Shown piece after piece: positions 10,459 to 21,061 of a stretch of 64,000 nucleotides of DNA. The number at the start of each line of letters is the position of its first letter. Position 1 is the stretch's first letter. The notes beneath the pieces are model-generated. The model did not search any database. It saw nothing but the letters and a program-made list of their open reading frames with translations, and had not been told where the DNA came from. This DNA is from Chloroflexota bacterium (lineage in GTDB: Bacteria; Chloroflexota; Dehalococcoidia; Lucifugimonadales; Lucifugimonadaceae), in contig JAQBUH010000008.1 of the NCBI GenBank assembly GCA_027624075.1, positions 1 through 64,000 on the forward strand, written 5' to 3'. The translations under genes were made by a program, and so were the position numbers.

Positions 10459-11982
10459 TTGCCATCTGAAACCGGATCTAAGTCGGCGCTCGGGCCGGCG
10501 TCGGGCCTGCCTGGTCCGCTCGAGATGCCCCCTTTGACACAATCCGGGCCGCATGGGCCATCGTTCGAGGATGACGACGACCGGCCGCGGGAGGCCTGTG
10601 GCGTCATAGGCGTCTACATACCCGGCCAGGACGTTGCGAGAATCACATTCTTCGGCCTCTTCGCCCTCCAGCACCGCGGCCAGGAGAGCGCCGGGATCGC
10701 AACATCAACAGGCGAGAGGGTCCGGCTGCACGCCCGGATGGGGCTCATCAGCCAGGTCTTCAGAGAAGAGGACCTCGCAGATATGCGGGGCCACCTTGCC
10801 GTCGGCCACACCCGCTACTCCACCATGGGCGGGAGCAAACAGCACAACGCGCAGCCGCTGATCGTGGACGGACCGCGCGGCCGTATCGCTGTCGGGCACA
10901 ACGGCAACGTGATCAATGCCAGGGAGTTGCGCACTGAGCTCAGTGAGCAGTGGGGCGTCACGTTCGACAGGTCGTCCGACACCGAAGTTGTCGCCGAGAT
11001 GTTTTCGAGAGCGCCCGGCAGGGACTGGTTCGAGGTCTCGTGGTACGCCATGCGCCGGCTCAAAGGCGCCTACTCGCTCGTAATCATGTCCAAAGACGAG
11101 CTAATCGCCGTCAGGGACCCTCTCGGCATCAGGCCGCTCTGCCTCGGCGAGCTGAACGGTGGCTACGTGGTGGCGTCCGAAACGGCGGCGCTGGACAACA
11201 TCGGCGCAACACTCATACGCGAGCTTAAGAACGGCGAGACGGTCGTCATCAACAAGAACGGGATTGAGGCCAGGGTCTGGCCTGCCGCTCGCAAGACGCA
11301 CTCCATGTGCCTGTTCGAGCAGATCTACTTCGCCCGCCCTGACAGCATCCTGAACGGGCGGCTGGCATACGACTCTCGACGGAAGATGGGCAAAGAGCTG
11401 TTCCTTGAGAGCGCGGTGGACGCGGACCTTGTGATCGGCATCCCGGACTCGTCCATCCCGCACGCCATCGGCTACGCCAACGCCTCCGGCATCCCTTACG
11501 GCGAGGGCATCATCCGCAACCGCTACGTTGGCCGCACCTTCATTGCCCCGGACCAGCGCATGCGGGACGTCGGCGTGCAGATGAAGTTCAATGTCATGCG
11601 CGGCATCATCGAGGGCAAGAGGATCATCGTTGTCGACGACTCGATCGTCCGCAGCACGACGACTGTGCGTGTCATCGGCATGCTCCGGAAGGCGGGGGCA
11701 AAGGAGATCCACGTCCGGGTCGCCGCGCCCGCCATCATCTCAACCTGCCACTTCGGCGTCGACATGGCGACTATGGCCGAACTGATAGCGGCCAACAAGA
11801 CCGTCGATGAGATCCGTGACCATATCGGCGCAGACTCGCTGGCATACCTCAGCGTCGAAGGCCTCAAGCGGGCGGTAGATGTGACAGACGATAGCTACTG
11901 CAAGGGCTGCTTCACCGGCCACTACCCGATTCCGGTCCAGCTTGAGATGGATAAGCTGGCGCTGGAGCCTGCCACGGTCTGA
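10459..11982 (+). CDS. purF: amidophosphoribosyltransferase
   Basis: 'ACGVIGVY...FFGLFALQHRGQESAGIA' glutaminase domain and 'IIVVDDSIVRSTTTVRVIGMLRKAGAKEIHVRVAAP' PRTase motif. Confidence 0.96.
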   Translation: MPSETGSKSALGPASGLPGPLEMPPLTQSGPHGPSFEDDDDRPREACGVIGVYIPGQDVARITFFGLFALQHRGQESAGIATSTGERVRLHARMGLISQVFREEDLADMRGHLAVGHTRYSTMGGSKQHNAQPLIVDGPRGRIAVGHNGNVINARELRTELSEQWGVTFDRSSDTEVVAEMFSRAPGRDWFEVSWYAMRRLKGAYSLVIMSKDELIAVRDPLGIRPLCLGELNGGYVVASETAALDNIGATLIRELKNGETVVINKNGIEARVWPAARKTHSMCLFEQIYFARPDSILNGRLAYDSRRKMGKELFLESAVDADLVIGIPDSSIPHAIGYANASGIPYGEGIIRNRYVGRTFIAPDQRMRDVGVQMKFNVMRGIIEGKRIIVVDDSIVRSTTTVRVIGMLRKAGAKEIHVRVAAPAIISTCHFGVDMATMAELIAANKTVDEIRDHIGADSLAYLSVEGLKRAVDVTDDSYCKGCFTGHYPIPVQLEMDKLALEPATV

Positions 11983-12026
11983 CCGGCAGAGGTGTGATGA
12001 GCCGTCCGCTGGCGGCCGCTGCGGCA

Positions 12027-13862
12027 TCAGGCGGCCAGCGAATGCTCAAGCGGCAGCGTCAGGGTGAAGACAGAGCCTTCACCCTTCACGCTCGATACTG
12101 CGATATCACCGCCGAGCGCACGCGCCAGCTTCCTGGAGATCGCCAGCCCCAGCCCCGATCCCCGGTTCGACCGCGTCGCCCGGTTGTCGAGCCTGCTGAA
12201 CTCATCGAACAGCAGCGGCATCTCCTTCGCATCGATGCCAGCGCCGGAGTCTGTCACCGAAACCTGCACGCCGTCTGCTGCGACCGAAGCCTGCACCCTG
12301 ATCTCCCTGTACTCGCCTGAATACTTGCTTGCGTTCGAGACCAGGTTGGAGAGGATCTGCTTGACACGGTCGCGGTCCGACACAAGCCGCATGTCTGGCT
12401 CCGAGTAAGTTGCGACGAGCCTCTGGCCCTTTGCGTTCAGTATCGGCTCCATGGACGCCGCCACCTCCGTGACCGCCTCCTTCAATTCGAAGCCAGCCAG
12501 GATGACGTGCAGGTTGTTGGCCTCGATACTCGAAAAGTCCAGCAGGTCGTCGATCAATGCCTTCAGGCGCTGGCCGTTTCGCTGGATGATCTCGAAGTGC
12601 TGCTCGTCTCGCTCACTCAGTGAGCGGAACTTGTCTCGCCTGATACTGTCTGTGAACGCGATGATGCTGGTCAACGGCGTCCGCAGCTCGTGCGATATCG
12701 TTGAGATGAAGCGAGACTTGGTCTCGTTGGTGTCTGCCAGCTTCCTGTTCTCCAACTCAAGCTCTGCCCGCGCCTCCTTCTCCTCAGCCAGGCGCATCGT
12801 GCGGGAGAAAAGCTCGGCGGCGGCGACGGGTCCGCCGATCTGTAGTGCCAGCCGCTCAAACAGTGCCAGGTCACGCGGCGTGTAGGCGTCCGGTTGCAAC
12901 GCCCTTACGCTCAATGTGCCGATATGCCGGTCCCCTGCGATCAGTGGCACGAACATGGTTGAGCGGAGTCCGGTCTTCTCACTCATCCTGTAGCCCATCA
13001 GGTCAAGGTGCAGGGCGTCGTTCTCCTCCTGCGGCACGATCACGGCTTGCCTCGAACTCATGATCTGACTCGCGGGCACCTTTCCCAGCAGCCGCCGCGG
13101 ATGTTCGTCCCAGCCAGGCATAGGAATGCCGTAGACATGGCGATCGGTGATCGAGGTCGAGTCTTCATCCAGGACGGCCATCACCAGCCGATCGCACGGA
13201 ATGAGGCTCTTCACAGTGCTCACGAACTGGTCCCAGACAAGCCCGAAGTCGATCGTTGCGCTGGCAGTCCGGCCGATCTCCGCAAGCACAGTGCGCTCCC
13301 GCACATCCCGCTGGAGTTGATCCAGTTGGATAGCATTTATCACGGTTGGAGTGATGTGGCTGGCTGCTAGCTGGACCGCTTCTGATTGGCGCGCTGTGAA
13401 CGCTCCTTTTTTATGGGAGCGGAGCTGAATCGATCCGATCGGCTTTCCCCTGTACATCAACGGCGCCGCCAGGAGAGAAGGCAACCGTGCGGCACTATCT
13501 CGCAGGGCAGTAAACTCTGCAAGCACAGACGAGTCGAGACAGTCTGCGATGATGATCGGCTCTCCGGCGACCATCACCGATTCGGTTGCGGTCCCGGCCA
13601 GCGGGTGGGTGGCGTCCTGGTTCCAGTTCTCGATGCTCTCGCCGCGGACAAACGTGTCTGTGACGGTGCCGGAGTCAAAGTCGGCGAGCCGGATCGTGAT
13701 CCTGTCGTACTCCAGCAACCGCGAGAGCAGACTGTCCATTGCGGCGTAGACATCAGACGGGGATTCGCAATCGGCGGCAACCTGGGAGAACTCAGCCAAC
13801 AGTCCGTTCAACCTGTTCCTGCGGGACAGGTCTCGAAGATGGAATATCGAATCTAATCTCAT
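12027..13862 (-). CDS. sensor histidine kinase with GAF-like domains
   Basis: 'FISTISHELRTPLTSIIAFTDSIRRDK' H-box, 'LSNLVSNASKYSG' N-box, 'GSGLGLAISRKLARALGG' G-box; two GAF-like regions upstream. Start chosen at MRLDSIFHL; the ORF is open further upstream. Confidence 0.9.
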   Translation of the reverse strand: MRLDSIFHLRDLSRRNRLNGLLAEFSQVAADCESPSDVYAAMDSLLSRLLEYDRITIRLADFDSGTVTDTFVRGESIENWNQDATHPLAGTATESVMVAGEPIIIADCLDSSVLAEFTALRDSAARLPSLLAAPLMYRGKPIGSIQLRSHKKGAFTARQSEAVQLAASHITPTVINAIQLDQLQRDVRERTVLAEIGRTASATIDFGLVWDQFVSTVKSLIPCDRLVMAVLDEDSTSITDRHVYGIPMPGWDEHPRRLLGKVPASQIMSSRQAVIVPQEENDALHLDLMGYRMSEKTGLRSTMFVPLIAGDRHIGTLSVRALQPDAYTPRDLALFERLALQIGGPVAAAELFSRTMRLAEEKEARAELELENRKLADTNETKSRFISTISHELRTPLTSIIAFTDSIRRDKFRSLSERDEQHFEIIQRNGQRLKALIDDLLDFSSIEANNLHVILAGFELKEAVTEVAASMEPILNAKGQRLVATYSEPDMRLVSDRDRVKQILSNLVSNASKYSGEYREIRVQASVAADGVQVSVTDSGAGIDAKEMPLLFDEFSRLDNRATRSNRGSGLGLAISRKLARALGGDIAVSSVKGEGSVFTLTLPLEHSLAA

Positions 13863-14196
13863 CTCGGGGTGAAACTCACTCCGGGCCTGCTGTCCATTCC
13901 GGTGCGAACAGTTCAGTTGGCCGGGATAGATAGCGGCTCTCTGACTGGCTTGTCCCGGTGACGCGGCAGAAATGGCATGAATATTTCCTGTCTCTCTCAA
14001 TGATGTTCTTGTTGAACTGGCAGCGGTTGACGTTCTGCACCTAACCGGGGATGGGGTCGAACGCCACCGTGTCCCGCCAGACTGGCTGGCCCTGTTACAG
14101 TTGCCCAATTGTTCCCGCCCGTTCCCGGCCAGTCCACCGAAGCCCCGTGTGACGCCAGTTCCAGCGTCGATAGCCGAATTGCCTTTCAACCACCCC

Positions 14197-14466
14197 ATGC
14201 GCCCTTACACCAGGGCAGACGTCATCTCAGTCGACCCCGGTCAGATAGGGGTCTACGGCATATTCCGTGGCAGCGCCGCCGTTTACATCGGCTCAGGCGA
14301 CATCTTTGCCCGCATGATCGGCCACCTGACAGGCGACAACACATGTGTCGCCCGTCAGGTGCCTGATCAATGGACCGCCTCGATCACCGGCGGAGACCCT
14401 TCTGAGCGAGAGGCGGAGCTGATCAGGGAATACTCGCCGGCCTGCAACAGGCGGATGAAGCCTTAG
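14197..14466 (+). CDS. small GIY-YIG nuclease-like protein
   Basis: 'GVYGIFRGSAAVYIGSGDIFARMIGHLTGDN...EREAELIREYSPACNRR' resembles a GIY-YIG core, with YIG, a downstream Arg, an acidic E in 'EAELI', and a C-terminal 'P.CN'. Confidence 0.6.
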   Translation: MRPYTRADVISVDPGQIGVYGIFRGSAAVYIGSGDIFARMIGHLTGDNTCVARQVPDQWTASITGGDPSEREAELIREYSPACNRRMKP

Positions 14467-14663
14467 CCCGGGTTTTTCCAGGGGCATGTGGGCGTCTGCC
14501 ACACGCCCGCCGAACGCGCTGGCGAGGACCCTCGCAACCACTTCCCGTGCCTGCGCGGCATATACTTGCCACTTCGTAATCGCACCCGCTCCCGCCGGCG
14601 CACCGGTCCCGCCGACAGCCAGCCGGTGCCAGCCAGCGCCGTTAACTGAAAGCAACGCCCGCC

Positions 14664-15743
14664 ATGAACCCCGGAATTAAAGGCTCACCGAAAATGGGCG
14701 GCGCCAACCCCGGCCTCACCTATCGCGACGCCGGGGTCGACCTGGACGCCGCGGCCGCGGCCAAGGTTCGCATCATGGAGCTGGCAGGGCGGACCCTTGG
14801 GCCGAGCGTCCTGTCCGAGCAGGGCAGCTTTGGCGGCGTGATAGACCCCGGCGCAAACGCGGACACATTGCTTGTCTCAAGCACGGACAGCGTCGGCACC
14901 AAACTGCGGATCGCCCAGGCGATGGGCCGCCACGACACCATCGGCATCGACATCGTCAACCACTGCATAAACGACATCCTCCCGGCTGGCGCAACGCCGC
15001 TCTTCTTCCTGGACTACATCGGCCTCAGCAACTTCGACCAGGCCCTACTTTCGGAGATTCTCGAAGGTCTGAGCAAGGCCTGCGGCGACGCCGGGTGCGC
15101 GCTGCTCGGCGGCGAGACCGCAACGCTTCCCGGCATCTACCACGGCGATGACTACGACCTGGTTGGCTTCATTGTTGGCACGGTGCAGCGAGACAGGCTG
15201 ATCAGCCCTGAGAACACATCTGAGGGCGACGTGCTGATCGGGCTCCCATCGAGCGGCCTCCACACAAACGGATACTCGCTGGTCCGCAAGGTGTTCGGAA
15301 CTGACGATGACGCGTCTGTGTTGAGGGAGATGCTGCCGGGCGATGACACCAGGACGCTGGGTGAGGCGCTGCTTGAGCCTCATCGCTCCTATCTGCCGCT
15401 CCTGCGGGACGACTCAGGCAATGTTCGAAAAGAGGTCAGGGGACTGGCCCACATCACAGGCGGCGGGATATTCAAGAACATTCCGCGCGTTATCGCCAAA
15501 GGACTGGCGGCGGAGGTCGATGTCCGCAGCTGGGAGACGCCGCCCCTCTTCGCACACATACAGCGTACAGGCGGCATCGATGACCGCGAGATGTACCGGG
15601 TTTTCAACATGGGCATGGGCATGGTAGTCGTTGTTGCCGATGCCGACGCGGAGGCGCTTCTGACGTCGATAGACGGCGCATGGCGCGTTGGCCGGCTTGT
15701 GGCACGGACTGGCGATGAGCGAGTTATCGCAAAGGGGCTTTGA
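14664..15743 (+). CDS. purM: phosphoribosylformylglycinamidine cyclo-ligase (AIR synthetase)
   Basis: 'LTYRDAGVDLDAAAAAK', 'SSTDSVGTKLRIA', 'LAHITGGGIFKNIPRV' signatures. Confidence 0.96.
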   Translation: MNPGIKGSPKMGGANPGLTYRDAGVDLDAAAAAKVRIMELAGRTLGPSVLSEQGSFGGVIDPGANADTLLVSSTDSVGTKLRIAQAMGRHDTIGIDIVNHCINDILPAGATPLFFLDYIGLSNFDQALLSEILEGLSKACGDAGCALLGGETATLPGIYHGDDYDLVGFIVGTVQRDRLISPENTSEGDVLIGLPSSGLHTNGYSLVRKVFGTDDDASVLREMLPGDDTRTLGEALLEPHRSYLPLLRDDSGNVRKEVRGLAHITGGGIFKNIPRVIAKGLAAEVDVRSWETPPLFAHIQRTGGIDDREMYRVFNMGMGMVVVVADADAEALLTSIDGAWRVGRLVARTGDERVIAKGL

Positions 15744-16025
15744 GCGCCCGGTTCCAGGAGATGATCCGGACAATTCGATACCCACCTCTCCGCATGCTCC
15801 CAAAATGCTCCCAGGCAGGAGAGAGGAGTGCGGAGAGGGTGAGAACATGGTCGGGGGGCGCCGATTGAGTCTTCGGCAACTGGCGGCGGTTGCGTCCCCT
15901 TTCTCGCAAGCGGCGGCCATACAAGTCAATATTGATCGTGACCGGCACTCACACTCTGCCTCTCTACTCCGGTTCCAGGACAATGGAGCGAGAGGGATAC
16001 AACACCAGCGAACTTCAGGACGAAC

Positions 16026-17564
16026 ATGAGGGCACTTCTCAGCGCATATGACAGGACAGGGCTCGCGGAGTTTGCAACGGCTCTGGCCGGGCTGGGCTGC
16101 GAGCTGGTGAGCACAGGTGGGACACTGAGCCACCTGCGCTCCGCGGGGCTTGCCGTAACCCAGGTCGCAGACGTCACAGGCTCTCCTGAGATACTCGACG
16201 GCCGGGTAAAGACCTTGCACCCGGCGATTCACGGCGGTCTCCTGGCTCGCCGGGATGTTCCAGGGCACGTCGCGGAGCTCAAACAGCACGGCATCACGGG
16301 CATCGACGTCGTGGTGAACAACCTGTACCCGTTCGTGGAGACCGTCGCAAAGCCCGGTGTGACGCTGATCGACGCCCTGGAGAACATCGACATCGGCGGC
16401 CCCGCGATGACGCGCGCCGCGGCGAAAAACTTTCCGTCAGTGGTCATCGTGGTTGACCCGGCCGACTACACCGAGATTGCCGGCCTGCTGAAGGCGGGCG
16501 AGGTCCCGCTTGAGAGGCGTCGCCGGCTTGCCGCAAAGGCGTTCCAGCACGTCGCGCTGTACGACACTGCGATCTCTACCTATCTGCGCTCCGGCCTGCA
16601 AACCGGCGATACCTCGCCGGAGGCGGCTTTCCCTGCGGAGTGGACGGCAGGATGGAACCGCGTCGCCGTGCCTCGTTACGGCGAGAACCCGCACCAGATA
16701 GCGGCGGTCTTCGCCAACCCCGGCGAGACCGGCGGCATCGTGAATGCGAGGCGGCTACACGGCATCGACCTCTCGTACCTGAACTACTTCGACGGCGACG
16801 CAGCGTGGAACGCCGCAAACGCCTTCCCTGCGAACGCCGTCTCCATAGTCAAGCACGCAAACCCGTGCGGCCTTGCGGTGGACGGCGACCAGGCTGTCGC
16901 GTACCGCAAGGCTTTCGAGGGCGACCCGGTCTCGGCCTTCGGTGGCATTGTCGGCTTCAACACGGTTGTCACGACAGAGACCGCAACCGCCATGAAGGGC
17001 GTGCTCTTCGACGTGATAGTTGCGCCGGGTTACGAGCCGGAGGCGCTGGAGATATTCAAGAGGCGTAAACGGACGCGAGTCCTCGAGGTGAAACGGGCAA
17101 AGCCGCACTCGTTCGAGTTGCGCTCGGTCTCAGGCGGCGTGCTGGCCCAGCAGCCTGACGACCTCGTAGAAGACCCGCGCACATGGAAGGTCGCAACGAA
17201 GCGTGCGCCTTCTGCGCGGGAGCTGGCTGACCTCGCGTTCGCGTGGCAGGCGTGCCGCCTCATCCACTCGAACGCAATCGTCTTCGCGAAGGACAACGCA
17301 CTTATCGGCATGGGCGCCGGCCAACCTAACCGCGTCAACAGCGTTATGCTCGCAGGTCGGGCCGGTGGCGACGCCTCGAAGGGCAGCGTCATGGCCTCTG
17401 ACGCCTTCTTCCCGTTCCCTGACGGCATCGAGAGCGCGGCGGAGTACGGCATCACAGCGATCGCCCAGCCCGGAGGCTCCGTAAAGGACGACGAGGTCAC
17501 CGCGGCGGCGGACAGGCTCGGCCTGGCAATGGTCATGACCGGCACGAGGCATTTCCTGCACTGA
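16026..17564 (+). CDS. purH: bifunctional AICAR transformylase/IMP cyclohydrolase
   Basis: 'SAYDRTGLAEFATALAGLGCELVSTGGT...DGRVKTLHPAIHGGLLARR', 'RYGENPHQIAAVF', 'IVKHANPCGLA'. Confidence 0.97.
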   Translation: MRALLSAYDRTGLAEFATALAGLGCELVSTGGTLSHLRSAGLAVTQVADVTGSPEILDGRVKTLHPAIHGGLLARRDVPGHVAELKQHGITGIDVVVNNLYPFVETVAKPGVTLIDALENIDIGGPAMTRAAAKNFPSVVIVVDPADYTEIAGLLKAGEVPLERRRRLAAKAFQHVALYDTAISTYLRSGLQTGDTSPEAAFPAEWTAGWNRVAVPRYGENPHQIAAVFANPGETGGIVNARRLHGIDLSYLNYFDGDAAWNAANAFPANAVSIVKHANPCGLAVDGDQAVAYRKAFEGDPVSAFGGIVGFNTVVTTETATAMKGVLFDVIVAPGYEPEALEIFKRRKRTRVLEVKRAKPHSFELRSVSGGVLAQQPDDLVEDPRTWKVATKRAPSARELADLAFAWQACRLIHSNAIVFAKDNALIGMGAGQPNRVNSVMLAGRAGGDASKGSVMASDAFFPFPDGIESAAEYGITAIAQPGGSVKDDEVTAAADRLGLAMVMTGTRHFLH

Positions 17565-17617
17565 CCAGGGCGCGCGCTCCGGCACAGGAAGACCTGAACG
17601 CAGACGGACATACGAGA

Positions 17618-18382
17618 TTGGCAACATCTGTCGAGATAGTGATTCCGGTGCTCAATGAGGAGCAGGGTCTGCCGCGCTGCGTCGAGACGCTCGTCGAGTT
17701 CACGTCCGGCTTGCCTGAGTACGACTGGAAGATAACCGTTGCGGATAACGGCTCAACTGACAGAACGCCAGAGGTCATCGCGCAGCTTGCGGAAAAATAT
17801 CCGAACGTCAGCACTGTCCGGCTTGAGGAACGCGGCCGCGGTCGCGCGCTAAAGCGGGCCTGGCTCGCAAGCGACGCGGACGTCCGCTGCTACATGGACG
17901 TGGACCTCTCGACCGACATCAAGGCGGTCCCTCAGCTTGTCTCGGCGATCGCCAGGGAAGGCTATGACGTTGCGACCGGCTCCAGGCTCAGCAAAGGCTC
18001 GGAGGTTATCGGCCGTAAGCTCACCCGAGAGATTACGTCACGCGGCTACAACGGACTCATCAAGCTCATGTTCTGGCCGCCGTTCAGGGACGCCCAGTGC
18101 GGCTTCAAAGCCGTCTCCCGCCGCGCCGCGGAAAGCCTCATGCCGCTCATCAAAAACAACGCCTGGTTCATGGACACCGAGATGCTCCTGCTAGCTGCCG
18201 CAGCCGGCTACCGGATCAAGGAGATCCCGGTTCGCTGGGTCGACGACCCGGACAGCAGAGTCAAGGTCGTGTCGACGGCGTGGGAGGACGTGAAGGGCCT
18301 CCTCCGCCTGCGTTTTGGTGGCAGACCGCGCCCTCCTGAGCCATACGGTGGGCCATCCGGCCCCGCCGGACAGGCTGGCTGA
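17618..18382 (+). CDS. glycosyltransferase family 2 (dolichol-phosphate-mannosyl-transferase-like)
   Basis: 'VEIVIPVLNEEQGLPRCVETL...VADNGSTDRTPEVI' and 'DVDLSTD'; TTG start. Confidence 0.9.
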   Translation: MATSVEIVIPVLNEEQGLPRCVETLVEFTSGLPEYDWKITVADNGSTDRTPEVIAQLAEKYPNVSTVRLEERGRGRALKRAWLASDADVRCYMDVDLSTDIKAVPQLVSAIAREGYDVATGSRLSKGSEVIGRKLTREITSRGYNGLIKLMFWPPFRDAQCGFKAVSRRAAESLMPLIKNNAWFMDTEMLLLAAAAGYRIKEIPVRWVDDPDSRVKVVSTAWEDVKGLLRLRFGGRPRPPEPYGGPSGPAGQAG

Positions 18383-18496
18383 ATCGTCGTAGAATGTCAC
18401 GGCTCTGCAGACTCACGCCTCCATGCGTGACCAGACAAGGGGACTGTTCCAGCGACGTCCGGCACAAGCCGGCCCCTGGGGCGCGGGGACAGAAAT

Positions 18497-19495
18497 ATGA
18501 CCACCCGAGACTTTGATATTCCACGAGCGGTGCTGGTTGGCGACACCGCTGACAACGAGCTTGTCCGCGCCCAGACCATTCTCCGCAACGAAGGCATCAA
18601 CCCGGATGTCGTGATGGAGTTCACCGTTGGCGGCAAAGGTATCTTCTGCGGCATCACCGAAGCCCGCTCACTGCTGTCGAAGATACTTCCTGAGACCGGG
18701 CGAGAGGTCTGGGCGCTGGATGAGGGCGCTGCGGTGACCGAAGGCGAGGTCGCGCTCAGGATTCGTGCGCCTTATGCCTCCTTTGGCCTCTACGAAACCG
18801 CCGTCTGCGGAACGCTTGCGTCTTCTACAGGCTGGGCGACGGCGGCGCGTGAGTGCGTCGACGCCGCACAGGGCATTCCCGTCGTCTCATACGGCGCACG
18901 GCACGTCCACCCGTCAGTCGTCGGCGTCATGGACTACTCGGCGGTCGTAGGCAAGTGCGTCGCCAACTCATCGCTCATCGGCGCCCGCCTCACCGGCCTC
19001 ACCCCCTCCGGCACCATGCCCCACGCCTTAGTCCTGCTCATCGGCGACACAGTCCGCACTGTGCTAGCTTTCGACCGGCATATGCCGGTCGAGGTGCCGC
19101 GCGTCGCGCTCGTTGACACCTTCAAGGATGAGGCGGAGGAGGCGATGGCGGTTGCGAAGGCGCTGCGTGAGCGCTTGCGGGGCATCAGGCTGGACACGCC
19201 GGCCCAGCGCGGCGGCGTTACGCCCGCTCTTGTCCACGAGGTGAGAGCGCGCCTCGACCAGGCCGGCTATAACCACGTCGATATCTATGTCAGCGGCGGC
19301 GTGACGCCAGAGCGCATCAGGGGTTTCGTCGATAGTGAGGCGCCGGTCAGTGTGTTCGCAGTCGGCTTCTACATAGCCAGCGCCCGGCCGGTCGCATTCA
19401 CCGCCGACATCAAGGAGATCGACGGACGGCCAATCGCCAAGCGTGGCCGGATCCCGGGCATCACCGTGAACCCGAGGCTTGCCCGGATCCTGTAG
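18497..19495 (+). CDS. nicotinate phosphoribosyltransferase family protein
   Basis: 'VVSYGARHVHPSVVGVMDYSAVVG', 'GTMPHALVLLIGDT', 'VALVDTFKDEAEEA', 'IYVSGGVTPERIRGFVD'. Confidence 0.88.
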   Translation: MTTRDFDIPRAVLVGDTADNELVRAQTILRNEGINPDVVMEFTVGGKGIFCGITEARSLLSKILPETGREVWALDEGAAVTEGEVALRIRAPYASFGLYETAVCGTLASSTGWATAARECVDAAQGIPVVSYGARHVHPSVVGVMDYSAVVGKCVANSSLIGARLTGLTPSGTMPHALVLLIGDTVRTVLAFDRHMPVEVPRVALVDTFKDEAEEAMAVAKALRERLRGIRLDTPAQRGGVTPALVHEVRARLDQAGYNHVDIYVSGGVTPERIRGFVDSEAPVSVFAVGFYIASARPVAFTADIKEIDGRPIAKRGRIPGITVNPRLARIL

Positions 19496-19559
19496 CGCGG
19501 GGAAGTGCGGTCTGCGAGTTGTTCGCACGCGGCGGGACGCAAGTTCCCTGGCGCGCCAG

Positions 19560-21059
19560 CTAATCCTCCGGCGAAAAGTGCTCGAACAGCAACGCCTCTT
19601 TCGCGCCCTCCGGCACCCTCGCCCATTCCGCCACCCGCTCGCCCGCCACCCAGCAGATACCGCGCTCGCCCACAACGAGCGGCACCCTGTCCCGCCACCT
19701 TGCAGGCAGGTGCTGGTTCACCAGGAAGTCCTGCAGCTTCATCTCGACCTGCATGCCGAGCGGCTGAAAGCGATCGCCGTCTGCACGCCCCCTCACCAGC
19801 AGCGTTTCGCCGACCGCGGCGGGGTCAACAGCGGCCTGCCACCGGGTCAGCGACCCGAGATCAGGCGCTGGCGACACACGCCTCGCGGTCAAGCTGCCGC
19901 CGCCTCTGAACGCCACTGACCCCGGCGACGCCAACCGCGATTCCCCAACCGATTCAGGGTACGGGCAGCCGTGCTCACCCTCTTCGCCAACGAACATCAC
20001 CGAGTCATGGTCCACCACCAGCCTCGCCCCGTTCGGCAGGTCGATTCCGCCCGTCGGAAGCTTGAGCACAGCGCCGGCAGCCGCCTCAAGCGACCTCATA
20101 TCCAGGTCCACTGTCGTCCCTGTGGCCCGTCCGTATGCCTCACGCAAAACATGGGCCAGCAACGCCGGCGGCAGAGCAGAGAGCGTCTCCCTCGACAGGG
20201 CGCCGTGCTCATCGAGAGTCGCGTCCTCAAGCGCTCGCGTAGCCAGGGCGTCGATAAGCTCGACATCCGCGCCGGCCGTGCTTGCCAGTCTTGCGAGAGC
20301 CTCCACGACGCCCGGATTGATCCGCTCCAGCTCAGGCAGCACGTTATGCCGGATGCGGTTGCGGGCGAAAGCAACGTCCCGGTTCGACTGGTCCTCACGC
20401 GGCGTAACCCCTTTCGACGCGCAGTAGGCGGCCGTGTGTGACCGGTTGTGCAGGAGCATTGGCCTCAGCACCTTGAGCGGCCTGGAACCCGGATAGGCAG
20501 GCAGGTCAGCGCGCTCCGTCACGTTCGCCATGCCGGAAACGCCGCGCAGGCCGGCGCCACGCGTCATAGCCAGCAGCACGGTCTCCGCCTGATCATCCAT
20601 TGTGTGCGCAGTCACGACCGCGTCGAGGTTTTGCGAGTGGACCGTACGGTGTACATACCGGTAGCGGAGGTCGCGTGCGGCGGCCTCGACAGAGATGCCG
20701 TTTTGGGACGCGTGGGCCCGGACATCGCCGCGGCCGACGTGAAGAGGAACCGATAAGCGTTTGCAGAGCTCGCGGCAGAAGCGCTCGTCTGCGTCTGATT
20801 CGCGGCCGCGCAGAGCGTGGTTGAAGTGTGCCGCCTCAAGTCGCGCCGCCCGCACGGGCACTGGCCCAGTTCCCGGCCCGGCCACACACTCCGCGAAGAC
20901 TTCGTGAAGGCCAAGCAGCAGGGAGGTCGAGTCAGTACCGCCAGAAAGAGCTACAAGGAGCCGCGCTGAGCCGGCGGCCTCGCACCGTTCTAAACCTTCC
21001 AGCAGTAACTCCAGGAACTGCTTCTGCGGCCCCCCGCCGGCGGGCTTCGGAGACCCCAC
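19560..21059 (-). CDS. tilS: tRNA(Ile)-lysidine synthetase
   Basis: 'LLVALSGGTDSTSLLLGLHE' PP-loop, 'AAHFNHALRGRESDADERF', 'VTAHTMDDQAETVLL'. Confidence 0.93.
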   Translation of the reverse strand: MGSPKPAGGGPQKQFLELLLEGLERCEAAGSARLLVALSGGTDSTSLLLGLHEVFAECVAGPGTGPVPVRAARLEAAHFNHALRGRESDADERFCRELCKRLSVPLHVGRGDVRAHASQNGISVEAAARDLRYRYVHRTVHSQNLDAVVTAHTMDDQAETVLLAMTRGAGLRGVSGMANVTERADLPAYPGSRPLKVLRPMLLHNRSHTAAYCASKGVTPREDQSNRDVAFARNRIRHNVLPELERINPGVVEALARLASTAGADVELIDALATRALEDATLDEHGALSRETLSALPPALLAHVLREAYGRATGTTVDLDMRSLEAAAGAVLKLPTGGIDLPNGARLVVDHDSVMFVGEEGEHGCPYPESVGESRLASPGSVAFRGGGSLTARRVSPAPDLGSLTRWQAAVDPAAVGETLLVRGRADGDRFQPLGMQVEMKLQDFLVNQHLPARWRDRVPLVVGERGICWVAGERVAEWARVPEGAKEALLFEHFSPED

Positions 21060-21061
21060 AG

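Noticed and set aside
11101-11712. 203-aa minus ORF antisense to purF
   Set aside because: Asp/Val/Ala-rich shadow ORF; purF is unambiguous on the plus strand.
15414-16289. 291-aa minus ORF spanning purM end, gap and purH start
   Set aside because: Overlaps two confirmed genes and has no protein-like domain pattern.
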